Source: an uncultured Flavobacteriales bacterium
GTDB lineage: Bacteria > Bacteroidota > Bacteroidia > Flavobacteriales > BACL11
Assembly: GCA_913063045.1 (NCBI GenBank)
Contig: CAJXYM010000006.1
Coordinates: 1-64,000 of the forward strand
Length of the DNA stretch: 64,000 nt
Direction: 5' to 3'
The translations under genes and the position numbers were made by a program. The notes beneath the pieces were generated by a model. That model was not told where the DNA came from and searched no databases. It saw nothing but the letters and a program-made list of their open reading frames with translations. Below, one piece after another: positions 17,328 to 26,849 of this stretch (the first letter of the stretch is position 1; each line of letters begins with the position of its first letter).

Positions 17328-18428
17328 TTAATTATTTTGCTGCAAATATACTGATGTAGATGGGAAGGCGAAATCACTATTATGTTTTTTTACTATGTCC
17401 ATTATTTTGAAATTGATATCTTGTTTTGCATTTATTAAATCCTCCCATTTTGGGCTATCAACATAATAAATAACTAGAATGTCTAGAGAGCTTGCTCCAA
17501 ATTCTTGAAACCTAACTCTTCCGTCAGCATTTGTTTTAGGATGAATGTTTACCATCTCCTGCAGATCTTCAACAATGTTTTTAATTTGTTCTGGGCTAGT
17601 TGAGTACGTTAGTCCAATATGAAATTTCACTCTTCGTACTGGTCTAAGACCAAGATTGTCTAACTCAGCATCAACCATCTTTTTGTTTGGAACTGTTACA
17701 ATACTGCGATCAAATGTAATTATTCTAGTACTTCTAAAACCTACTTTTTCAACTTTGCCGGTAACTGTCCCTACCTGAACGATATCACCAACAGTAAAGG
17801 GTCTGTCAAAGAAAATTGTAAACGAGCCTAAAAGGTTTTCAAGACTTTCTTTAGATGCCATTGCTATTGCGAGTCCTCCAATCCCAAGACCTGTGGCAAG
17901 CGCAGTAATATTAATACCAAAAACATTTCCGAGAATTATGAAAACAGCAAATATGACTATAATAATCTTACCCAATTCTGTTGCAAAAGGAATTAATTGG
18001 TCATCCATTTTATTTTCAGTTAACTCCGCTTTTTGTTTAAGTATTAAACCCACATAGTCCACAACCTTAAGAAGAATATTAAACATTGCGTATATATAAA
18101 CTAAAGAAAAACATTTTGAGATAATATTTTGAACGCTTAAATCTTTACCTGAACCGATATCTAAAAAAGAAGGCAATTGAAGATGAGTAGAACCTATAAA
18201 TATTATACTTAACATTATAAAGAGTCCAATTGGTTTAGTCAATAGTTGATCAAATTTATCAACACCTACATTAGAACCTTTTTGACCAATTACTTTGTAG
18301 AGCATATGACTGAGATATTTTGACAGTAATTTCTTAAACAATAGACCAACTACTACTGTAGAGAAAAAGAAAATATAGTCCTCTAAAGTATTTCCAAAAA
18401 ATATTGATTGTAAAATTTGTTCTTTCAT
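17328..18428 (-). CDS. Small-conductance mechanosensitive (MscS) family channel
   Basis: LATGLGIGGLAIAMASKESLENLLGSFTIFFDRPFTVGDIVQV. Confidence 0.94.
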   Translation of the reverse strand: MKEQILQSIFFGNTLEDYIFFFSTVVVGLLFKKLLSKYLSHMLYKVIGQKGSNVGVDKFDQLLTKPIGLFIMLSIIFIGSTHLQLPSFLDIGSGKDLSVQNIISKCFSLVYIYAMFNILLKVVDYVGLILKQKAELTENKMDDQLIPFATELGKIIIVIFAVFIILGNVFGINITALATGLGIGGLAIAMASKESLENLLGSFTIFFDRPFTVGDIVQVGTVTGKVEKVGFRSTRIITFDRSIVTVPNKKMVDAELDNLGLRPVRRVKFHIGLTYSTSPEQIKNIVEDLQEMVNIHPKTNADGRVRFQEFGASSLDILVIYYVDSPKWEDLINAKQDINFKIMDIVKKHNSDFAFPSTSVYLQQNN

Positions 18429-18429
18429 T

Positions 18430-19656
18430 TTATAAAAGTTTTTTTAATGCAATTTCAAAAGATGTTTTTGCAATATTGTTTTTATTTGGGTTTTTATCAT
18501 ATGATTCTTTTAGTGCACAATAAATTGTTTTTGATACTGCACTAAATATTTTAACATCATCCATTTTTGCGTTTTCCTCCATAAAATATGAAAATGCTCG
18601 AGCCATTCCACAATTTGAAATAAAATCAGGAATAACGCTTACGTTATTATCTGCTTTTTCAGCAATTGGTCCGAAGAATATTTCTTTATCTGCAAATGGA
18701 ACATTTGCTCCAGAAGAGATTACTTCTAAATTATTCTTTATCATAGTATCTATCTGCTTTTCTGTAACTAACCTTGACGCTGCAGCAGGTATGAAAATTT
18801 CAGCTCCAATACTCCATATTTTATTATTCACCTCATTAAAAGAAAGAATATTTTCATCTTCAAGAAAGTTAGATTTTCTTTGTTCCAGCAGTTTACATAT
18901 TTCTTTAAATGAATAGCCTCTTTCATTTAATAAACCTCCGTTTTTATCAATAATTCCAACTATTAAAGCTCCAGCTTGAGATAAGTAATATGCTGCTGTA
19001 GCAGCAACATTTCCCCATCCTTGTATAATTACTCTTTTGTTTTTAAGATTTCCTCCAAAAATATCATAAAAATGAAGTACAGATTCACTAACACCATATC
19101 CAGTTATTAAATCTCCTACAGAATAATCTTTTGCTGATTCAGGTGCTAAGTTTTTATTAGTTACTATTAAAGGTACCCCACTACTTAGTTGATTAATAAT
19201 TATATTTTTATTAACACCCTCAAGCTGAAGATGCCCATTAATAATTCCTTCAAGTGGAAATAAAATACCTTCATCTTTACAGAAAGGAATAACTTCGTGA
19301 ACTTCATCAACATTCATATCTCCTCCTGTTCCGTAGTATTCTTTAAGTAAAGGCTTAGCAGCTTTGTACCATCTTCTTAAAACATCTTTTTTTCTAGGAT
19401 CTCTAGGGTCAAAATTAATTCCTGACTTACCTCCGCCAATTGGAGGGCCTGCAACAGTGAACTTGACTTCCATAGTTTTTGCTAAAGCAAGCACTTCATC
19501 TTTAGTTACCCCTTTTCTCATTCTTGTTCCTCCAGCTGCAGCGCCACCTCTAAGAGAGTTTATTACAATCCATCCTTCCGCATCAGTTTCTTTATCTTTC
19601 CATTCAAAGATTATTTCAGCTGGTTTTTCTTCAAATTCTCTCATCAATTTATTCAT
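18430..19656 (-). CDS. Glu/Leu/Phe/Val dehydrogenase; start proposed at internal Met20 (ORF track: 19713)
   Basis: WIVINSLRGGAAAGGTRMRKG...GPPIGGGKSGINFDPRDPRK...VIIQGWGNVAATAAYYL. The upstream extension overlaps the anmK stop and a promoter-like element. Confidence 0.9.
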   Translation of the reverse strand: MNKLMREFEEKPAEIIFEWKDKETDAEGWIVINSLRGGAAAGGTRMRKGVTKDEVLALAKTMEVKFTVAGPPIGGGKSGINFDPRDPRKKDVLRRWYKAAKPLLKEYYGTGGDMNVDEVHEVIPFCKDEGILFPLEGIINGHLQLEGVNKNIIINQLSSGVPLIVTNKNLAPESAKDYSVGDLITGYGVSESVLHFYDIFGGNLKNKRVIIQGWGNVAATAAYYLSQAGALIVGIIDKNGGLLNERGYSFKEICKLLEQRKSNFLEDENILSFNEVNNKIWSIGAEIFIPAAASRLVTEKQIDTMIKNNLEVISSGANVPFADKEIFFGPIAEKADNNVSVIPDFISNCGMARAFSYFMEENAKMDDVKIFSAVSKTIYCALKESYDKNPNKNNIAKTSFEIALKKLL

Positions 19657-19676
19657 GGCTTGTCTATAGTTTTTTG

Positions 19677-19684
19677 CAAATATA
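19677..19684 (-). promoter_or_regulatory. Candidate Bacteroidota -7 promoter element TATATTTG for the Glu/Leu dehydrogenase gene
   Basis: Reverse complement of caaatata matches TAnnTTTG; 20 nt separate it from the proposed ATG. Confidence 0.45.
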
Positions 19685-19687
19685 ATG

Positions 19688-20755
19688 TTAATTAATTGCT
19701 GGTAAATATTCATGAATTTCTCCAGCAGAACAATCCCTTATTGCGCCAGTGACTTGGCTCAAGCAATTTACTTCTGATCTGATTTTTAATACACCTAAGA
19801 AGCCAAATATTAGAGCTTCTTTAAAGTTAATTATTTGTGTGTCTCCAAGACTAATTTTTACTTTTGAATACTTACTAATTTTTTCTATTAAAAATGAATT
19901 TAAACTACCTCCCCCTGTAACTAACACAGATTCTTCTGTTAATAATTTTCCTATTTGAAAACCAATATGTTCATAGAAAGTTGCTAGTAAATCTTCAGTT
20001 TTAAGAATCGAGACTTCTTTTATAGATAAAATGTTTTCTTTTAACCATTCCCTAGATAAGGATTTAGGGTATTTTTTTTGATAATATTTTAATGAATTTA
20101 GTTTTTGTAATAACTCAAAATTTATTTTCCCTTTTTTGCCTAATTCTCCATCAAAGTCATATTCTAGATCTTTTTTTGAGGCTAAATAGTTAAGAATTAT
20201 ATTTACGGGGCATACATCAAAAGCAATTATTCCATTTTTTTCCTTAGAAGAAATATTAGCAAAACCTCCTAAATTAAGACAAAATTTATATTCTTCAAAA
20301 AGTTGAAGATCTCCTATTGGAACAAGTGGCGCGCCCTGACCATTAAGACTAACATCTAGATTTCTAAAATTAGTAATTGTACATGTTTTAGTCTCTTGTG
20401 CTATTGTTTTACCATCTCCAATTTGTAGAGTAATTTTTTTTTCTGGCTGATGAAAAATTGTATGTCCATGTGATGCAATAAAGTCAACAGTAGTATTTTT
20501 ATCTTTAAATTTATTTATTTCTTTACCGATAAATTTTCCAAAGTCTTTATTTGTTTCGCTAATTATTTGTTGATTTTTAAATGGTAGATTTTCCAGCGTA
20601 CTTTTCCATTTTTTGGAATACTGAATTGTTGCACATTTTTGTATTTCAAATTGCCAATGTTTAGATTTATTAAAAGTACATTGTACAAGATCTAATCCAT
20701 CTAAAGAAGTTCCTGACATAACTCCAATTACCGAATAGTTACTTATCTGATTCAT
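19688..20755 (-). CDS. anmK: Anhydro-N-acetylmuramic acid kinase; start proposed at Met18 (ORF track: 20806)
   Basis: SVIGVMSGTSLDGLDLVQC, ASHGHTIFHQP, LQIGDG, NLGGFANIS, LVTGGGSLN. Confidence 0.92.
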   Translation of the reverse strand: MNQISNYSVIGVMSGTSLDGLDLVQCTFNKSKHWQFEIQKCATIQYSKKWKSTLENLPFKNQQIISETNKDFGKFIGKEINKFKDKNTTVDFIASHGHTIFHQPEKKITLQIGDGKTIAQETKTCTITNFRNLDVSLNGQGAPLVPIGDLQLFEEYKFCLNLGGFANISSKEKNGIIAFDVCPVNIILNYLASKKDLEYDFDGELGKKGKINFELLQKLNSLKYYQKKYPKSLSREWLKENILSIKEVSILKTEDLLATFYEHIGFQIGKLLTEESVLVTGGGSLNSFLIEKISKYSKVKISLGDTQIINFKEALIFGFLGVLKIRSEVNCLSQVTGAIRDCSAGEIHEYLPAIN

Positions 20756-20821
20756 TAAATTCAAAGATAGTTGAAAATGTGTATTTTTGTTACTACGAAA
20801 TAACAAAATATATCATAAGAA

Positions 20822-21961
20822 ATGGATTTTAAATTGACGGAAGAGCATAAGATGATTAGAGATGCGGCAAGGGATTTTGCTAATTCAGAACTTTTAGCTG
20901 GAGTTATAGATAGAGATGAAGGACAAATTTTTCCTAAAGAGCAGATTAAGAAAATGGGTGATCTTGGTTTCTTAGGTATGATGGTTAGTCCAAAGTATGG
21001 TGGAGGTGGAATGGATACAGTTTCTTATGTTTTAGCTATGGAGGAAATTTCAAAAATTGATGCATCTGCAGCTGTTGTAATGTCAGTAAATAACTCATTA
21101 GTATGTTGGGGATTAGAAACTTATGGTAGTGAGCAGCAAAAAGAAAAATATCTAAAAAGATTAGCTACTGGTGAAATACTTGGAGCCTTTTGTTTATCTG
21201 AGCCAGAAGCAGGAAGTGATGCTACTTCACAAAGAACTACAGCTATTGATAAAGGAGATCATTACTTACTAAATGGAACAAAAAACTGGATAACTAATGG
21301 TAATTCTGCATCTGTTCATTTAGTTATTGCTCAAACTGATGTTGAAAAAGGTCATAAAGGTATTAATGCTTTTATTGTTGAAAAAGATACTCCTGGTTTT
21401 ATTGTTGGTCAAAAAGAAAATAAGTTAGGTATAAGAGGTTCTGACACTCATTCTATAATGTTTACAGATGTTAAAGTTCCTAAAGAAAATAGAATTGGTG
21501 AAGATGGTTTTGGTTTTAAATTCGCTATGAAAACACTATCGGGAGGAAGGATTGGTATTGCTGCTCAAGCCTTAGGAATAGCTTCTGGAGCTTATGAATT
21601 AGCACTTGCTTATTCCAAAGAACGAAAAGCTTTTGGTAAAGAGATCTCCAAACATCAAGCTATTGCATTTAAATTAGCGGATATGGCTACTGAGATTGAA
21701 GCTGCTAGATTACTGTGCATTAAAGCAGCATGGTTAAAAGATAATGATAAAAATTATGACAAGTTAGGAGCAATGGCTAAAGTTTTTGCTTCCGAGACAG
21801 CAATGAAAACAACAACAGAGGCCGTACAGGTTCATGGAGGCTATGGTTTTGTGAAGGAATATCATGTTGAGAGATTAATGAGAGATGCAAAAATTACACA
21901 GATATATGAAGGAACTTCAGAGATTCAAAGGATTGTGATTTCTCGATTCATATTAAAATAA
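20822..21961 (+). CDS. Acyl-CoA dehydrogenase
   Basis: FCLSEPEAGSDATSQRTTA, ERKAFGKEISKHQAIAFKLADMA, QVHGGYGFVKEYHVERLMRDAKITQIYEGTSEIQRIVISR. Confidence 0.97.
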   Translation: MDFKLTEEHKMIRDAARDFANSELLAGVIDRDEGQIFPKEQIKKMGDLGFLGMMVSPKYGGGGMDTVSYVLAMEEISKIDASAAVVMSVNNSLVCWGLETYGSEQQKEKYLKRLATGEILGAFCLSEPEAGSDATSQRTTAIDKGDHYLLNGTKNWITNGNSASVHLVIAQTDVEKGHKGINAFIVEKDTPGFIVGQKENKLGIRGSDTHSIMFTDVKVPKENRIGEDGFGFKFAMKTLSGGRIGIAAQALGIASGAYELALAYSKERKAFGKEISKHQAIAFKLADMATEIEAARLLCIKAAWLKDNDKNYDKLGAMAKVFASETAMKTTTEAVQVHGGYGFVKEYHVERLMRDAKITQIYEGTSEIQRIVISRFILK

Positions 21962-21966
21962 ATTTT

Positions 21967-24492
21967 ATGAAAAAATATATTCTTTTACTATTTATATTTA
22001 GTTTTAGTTCAATTGTTAGTGCTCAAAATAAATTTGATAGCAGTAAAATTAATAGTTCGTTTCTCAAGTTTTTACCTTCCAATCAAAACCCTGAAGATTT
22101 ACGTCCTAGCGATATTCCAAGTAAACAAGTTCTTAAACAAATAGGGTTGTCAGATAGTGAAATAAAACAGGCCTTAGATTTTAAGTATAGTAGGGGAGAG
22201 TTTCAAACATCTAAATCAGATACAATAGAAAATTTTTCAAAACTTAAAAAATTATATTCTTCATTTGATGACACTTTAGTACTAGACACCACGTCTTATC
22301 CAAAAGGAAGAATATTTGGTCAAGATATTTTTAGAAATCAAAACATATCTTTTTTTCAGAAAGCTTTAGATGCGAAAGCTCCTGAAAATTATAAAGTAGG
22401 CTCTGGTGATGAGATAAGTATTTCTGTTTGGGGTTATAATGATTTCTCTGAAACACTTGAAGTAGATGAGAGAGGATATATTTCACCTAGCTCCTATGGT
22501 AGAATATATGTTAAAGGAATTACTTTTAAGAATATGCGTTCCATACTAAAGAAAAAATTTAGTTCATTTTTTGATATGCAAAACTCTGAAATTGATGTTG
22601 CATTATCATACTCAAGAGTTATTACTGTAAATATTATAGGAGAAGTATATAATCCTGGTTCTTATACTATACCAGCAATAAATACTGCTTTTAATGCTTT
22701 AATAGCAGCAGGAGGTCCAAATCAGCTAGGATCAGTGAGAAATATTTACATTAAAAGAGACGGCGTCACTATTGATTCTCTAGATATTTATAAATTTCTT
22801 TTTGATCCTCTGAAAACAAATGACATATATCTGCAGGATGGTGATTATTTATTTATTCCGCCAGCAAATAATGTTGTGGAAATGAGCGGGGCGATTAACA
22901 GGCCATATACTTATGAGGCAAAAAAGGGTGAGAGTGTTGGAGATTTAATTAAATATGCTGGAGGCTTTATATCAACTGCTTTCAAAGACATAATTACTTT
23001 AAAACGATTAGATTATAATAATATAAAAGTTTATGATATAAAACAATCAGATTTATTTATTGAAAACATTCAAGATGGAGATCAAATAATTGTGAACCAA
23101 ATTTCTAATAAATTATCTAACGTAGTAACTGTTAATGGTGATGTAGGTGTTTCGGGAGAGTACGAGTTTACGGAAAATGAAACTTTACTCGAGCTTTTAA
23201 AAAGGTCTAAATGTATTACCAATAAGACATTTTTAGAAAAAGTATATATAATTAGAGTAAATGATGATAGGACTAAGACACACCTATCTATTAATTTAAA
23301 AGCTATAATTGATAATCCTTCCCATAAAGATAATATTCAATTAAAAGAGTTTGATGTTATTAGAGTTTTATCTATTGATGACTTTGATGATGATTTTAAT
23401 ATTGTTGTTAAAGGCGCAGTAAGGAATGCAGGTAAGTTTGATTTTGGTAGTGGAATGAATCTGCAAGCTGCATTAATACTATCAGGAGGTCTTACTCAGC
23501 AAGCTCAAGGAAGTAGAGTAGAAGTGTCAAGAATTATGGAGTATGATATTGAGACAAATAAGCTTAAACCTCGCAGGACAGTAGTTAAAAACATTAAAAT
23601 AGGTGATGATCTAGTTTTAAGTAGTGATGCTGAAGAATTTATTTTACAGCCTTTTGATCAGGTTTTTGTAAGATCTAATCCTGATTTCGAGCCTGCTGTA
23701 AATGTTACTATCTTAGGTGAAGTTAAATATCCAGGTACATATTCTATACTGAGAAAAAATGAAAAGGTTTCATCATTAATTAATAGAGCTGGAGGTTTAA
23801 CTAATTATGCGTATTTAGATGGAGTAAAAATGTTTAGATCCTTCGATATTGAAATGAGTATAGATAATGAATTCCAAGAAATGAATCTTTCTAATGAATT
23901 AAAAGAATCAATATTAAATTCTCCTGATGTTGCTAATATTTACGCGGAGGAACTTCAGAGAAAAAATGAAGAATTTTTTAATCAAGAAAATAATGAGAAG
24001 ACTTTATTTAAAAGTATAGATATGGTTTATTTAAATCTTGATAAAGCTTTAAAAAATAGTCAATCGAGATTTAATTTAGTTTTAAATGAAGGTGATAGTA
24101 TTATTATTCCAAAGACTATGGATGTTGTGCATATCACTGGAGAATTAATGAATTTAGAAGGGAACTCAATAAGTGCTCCATTTTTTCAAAGGAAAAGAGC
24201 ACATTATTATGTTAAGAACTTTGCTGGAGGTTTTAATAGAGGAAATGACAGATCTAATACAGTAGTTATTTATCCTAATGGAATTGCAAAAAAATCTAGA
24301 GACTTTGTACTTTTTAAAGTTTCTCCTAAAGTTTCAAAAGGTTCTACAATAAGGGTCGCAAGTAAAAAAGCTAAGCAGAAAAAAAGAAAAGAAAGTAAAG
24401 TCGATTGGAATAAACAGATTGAAAATGCGATGCTTAAAATTTCTGCAGTTTTAACTTTATGGGTTTTAGTTGATAGGGTAACTCCACAATAA
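21967..24492 (+). CDS. Polysaccharide export outer-membrane protein (Wza/SLBB family)
   Basis: Signal peptide; YKVGSGDEISISVWGYNDFSETLEVDERGYISPSSYGRIYVKG; repeated SLBB blocks (GEVYNPGSYTI, GEVKYPGTYSILR). Confidence 0.9.
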   Translation: MKKYILLLFIFSFSSIVSAQNKFDSSKINSSFLKFLPSNQNPEDLRPSDIPSKQVLKQIGLSDSEIKQALDFKYSRGEFQTSKSDTIENFSKLKKLYSSFDDTLVLDTTSYPKGRIFGQDIFRNQNISFFQKALDAKAPENYKVGSGDEISISVWGYNDFSETLEVDERGYISPSSYGRIYVKGITFKNMRSILKKKFSSFFDMQNSEIDVALSYSRVITVNIIGEVYNPGSYTIPAINTAFNALIAAGGPNQLGSVRNIYIKRDGVTIDSLDIYKFLFDPLKTNDIYLQDGDYLFIPPANNVVEMSGAINRPYTYEAKKGESVGDLIKYAGGFISTAFKDIITLKRLDYNNIKVYDIKQSDLFIENIQDGDQIIVNQISNKLSNVVTVNGDVGVSGEYEFTENETLLELLKRSKCITNKTFLEKVYIIRVNDDRTKTHLSINLKAIIDNPSHKDNIQLKEFDVIRVLSIDDFDDDFNIVVKGAVRNAGKFDFGSGMNLQAALILSGGLTQQAQGSRVEVSRIMEYDIETNKLKPRRTVVKNIKIGDDLVLSSDAEEFILQPFDQVFVRSNPDFEPAVNVTILGEVKYPGTYSILRKNEKVSSLINRAGGLTNYAYLDGVKMFRSFDIEMSIDNEFQEMNLSNELKESILNSPDVANIYAEELQRKNEEFFNQENNEKTLFKSIDMVYLNLDKALKNSQSRFNLVLNEGDSIIIPKTMDVVHITGELMNLEGNSISAPFFQRKRAHYYVKNFAGGFNRGNDRSNTVVIYPNGIAKKSRDFVLFKVSPKVSKGSTIRVASKKAKQKKRKESKVDWNKQIENAMLKISAVLTLWVLVDRVTPQ

Positions 24493-24494
24493 TT

Positions 24495-25535
24495 ATGACT
24501 GATAAAGACGAAATAGAATTAAAAGATATTCTCTTTATAACTAAAGATTATATTAATGAACTTTATAAAAAAAAGTTTCGAATTATTATATTTTCTTTTG
24601 TTGTTGTTGGGATATCTCTTTCACTCACATTATTTCAAAATCCTAATTATAAAGCAGAACTAACTTTTGTTGTTGAAGATGAAAAAGTTGCAAATCCATT
24701 ATCTTCTATGTCTGGAATTGCAAGTCAATTTGGATTTGATGTATTTGGTGGAGGTACCTCTACTTTTAGTCAGCAAAACATTATGCATCTATTAAAATCA
24801 AGAGGTGTGCTTTCTAAAACACTATTAGAAGAGATTATACTAGATGACAATAAAAATCAAATTATTGAACATTATATTTCTATTTATAATCTAAGAGAGA
24901 AATGGAATGATAATGTTATTTTATATAATCTAGATTTTGACAATCCTATGACCTTAACTCATGATAGTATTGTAAGTGTTATTTGGAGGGAAATCATTGA
25001 AGATAAATTAAATGTTGAAATTAAAAATGATGAAACCAATATTATATCATTATCTTTTACTTCATCCAACGAGGTGTTTTCTAAATTATTTTCGGAAAGA
25101 TTGATTCGTCAAATGAGTAGAATGTATATCTCTCACCAAACAAAGCAAGCAACAAATACTATTGAATTTTTACAAAATAGAGCTGATTCTGTATTTTTTG
25201 AATTAAAAAATTCTGAACGAGAATATGCAAGAACTAAAGATATAAACCAAAGAATTATTAAAGCTTCTGGAAGATTAAAAGAATTGCAGCTTATGCGGAA
25301 TGTTGAAGTGTTAAATACTATGTATTTAGAAATCATTAAAAACCTAGAGATAGCCAAAATGACTCTGTTAAATCAAACTCCTATAATTCAAGTTATTGAT
25401 CAGCCAATTTTACCTTTGAAGGACATTAATATATCTAGTTTATTGGTTTTTTTAATTGCTTCTTTTGGATCAATATTTTTGTCATTAATATATTTTATTT
25501 TAGCTAAGCTTTTTAGAGATAGTCTAAAGAATTAG
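24495..25535 (+). CDS. Wzz/chain-length determinant family protein
   Basis: N- and C-terminal TM segments, coiled-coil body, YKAELTFVVEDEK and SQFGFDVFGGG; starts 2 bp after the wza-like gene. Confidence 0.85.
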   Translation: MTDKDEIELKDILFITKDYINELYKKKFRIIIFSFVVVGISLSLTLFQNPNYKAELTFVVEDEKVANPLSSMSGIASQFGFDVFGGGTSTFSQQNIMHLLKSRGVLSKTLLEEIILDDNKNQIIEHYISIYNLREKWNDNVILYNLDFDNPMTLTHDSIVSVIWREIIEDKLNVEIKNDETNIISLSFTSSNEVFSKLFSERLIRQMSRMYISHQTKQATNTIEFLQNRADSVFFELKNSEREYARTKDINQRIIKASGRLKELQLMRNVEVLNTMYLEIIKNLEIAKMTLLNQTPIIQVIDQPILPLKDINISSLLVFLIASFGSIFLSLIYFILAKLFRDSLKN

Positions 25536-26795
25536 TTATAAATATTTTACTAATTTTTCTAGCGTAATCCCTCTTGATCCTTTAATAAATATAAAACAAT
25601 CTATTATTGGATTCTCTTCTAAGTTTTTAATGAAATTTTCAATTGTATCATAGCTGTTTTCTGTATTGTGATATTTGAAATTCTTACCAATAAAAAAGCT
25701 CTTTATTTTTGTTCGTTTAGCTAACTCTACAATTTTTTTATGTTCCTCAGAACTATAATCTCCTAATTCAAACATGTCTCCTAGAATAAGTATTTTATTA
25801 GAATTCTTATCACTTGCAAATGAATCTATGGAGGCTTTCATGCTTGAAGGATTCGCATTATAAGCATCTAGCAATATTTTATTATTGCTTGTTTTTATAA
25901 TTTGAGATCTGTTATTTGATGGGGTGTATTCTGAGATTGCTTTAACTATATCAACATATTTAATTTGAAAATATTCAGCGATACAAATACTAAGCATAAT
26001 ATTGTCAAATTGATAATTACCTGATAAATTAGAGTTTATTATCGTGCCTTTATAATTAATATTAATAAAAGGAATGGAAGATGCTATATTTCCTGCAACA
26101 TCACCTGACTTCCCATAACTTATCCTTTTAATATCTGTAGATATTGTATTTAAAAATTTATCTTCATTATTAATAAAAATGCTACCATTACTTAATTTAA
26201 TATAGTCATATAATTCTTTCTTAGCTCGTTGGATTCCTTCTAATGATTTGAACCCTTCTAGATGAGCTAGGCCAATATTAGTTATAACCCCATAATTAGG
26301 TTGTGTGATTTCGCAAAGTAATTTAATTTCACCTATGTGATTTGCACCCATTTCAATTATTGCAATTTGATGTGCTTTGGTGATAGTTAATATTGTTAGC
26401 GGAACACCTATATGATTATTTAAATTACCTTTAGTATAGCCGGTAGATAAGCCTTTTTGCAAGCAATTATAAATTAATTCTTTAGATGTAGTTTTGCCAT
26501 TTGTTCCAGTAATAGCTATGAAAGGAATCTTTAATTTTTTTCTATGAAATTTAGCTAAATCTTGTAATGTTGTTAGAGTGTTTTCTACAACTATATATTT
26601 ATTATTTAAAGCATATTTTTTATTACTAACTATTGCATATAATGCTCCTTTATCCAGTGCTTGTTTAGCGAATTTATTACCATCAAAATTAGGTCCTGAT
26701 AAACTAAAAAATATGCAGTCTTTATCTATGTTTCTAGAGTCTGTTGAAACTTTAGGGTATTTTAAAAATATTTTATATAAATCTGATATTTTCAT
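25536..26795 (-). CDS. murF: UDP-N-acetylmuramoyl-tripeptide--D-alanyl-D-alanine ligase
   Basis: FIAITGTNGKTTSKELI, IIEMGANHIGEIKLLCEITQPNYGVITNIGLAHLEGFKS, LLDAYNANPSSMKAS. Confidence 0.95.
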   Translation of the reverse strand: MKISDLYKIFLKYPKVSTDSRNIDKDCIFFSLSGPNFDGNKFAKQALDKGALYAIVSNKKYALNNKYIVVENTLTTLQDLAKFHRKKLKIPFIAITGTNGKTTSKELIYNCLQKGLSTGYTKGNLNNHIGVPLTILTITKAHQIAIIEMGANHIGEIKLLCEITQPNYGVITNIGLAHLEGFKSLEGIQRAKKELYDYIKLSNGSIFINNEDKFLNTISTDIKRISYGKSGDVAGNIASSIPFININYKGTIINSNLSGNYQFDNIMLSICIAEYFQIKYVDIVKAISEYTPSNNRSQIIKTSNNKILLDAYNANPSSMKASIDSFASDKNSNKILILGDMFELGDYSSEEHKKIVELAKRTKIKSFFIGKNFKYHNTENSYDTIENFIKNLEENPIIDCFIFIKGSRGITLEKLVKYL

Positions 26796-26800
26796 ATGTA

Positions 26801-26830
26801 AAAAAAAACCCCATTTTAATGGGGTTTTTT
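26801..26830. terminator. Intrinsic terminator between gldJ and murF
   Basis: AAAAAAAACCCCATTTTAATGGGGTTTTTT. Confidence 0.8.
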
Positions 26831-26849
26831 ATCTAATTTTTTAAAAGAA

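Noticed and set aside
19364-19669. 101-aa + strand ORF
   Set aside because: Fully antisense to the conserved core of the Glu/Leu dehydrogenase.
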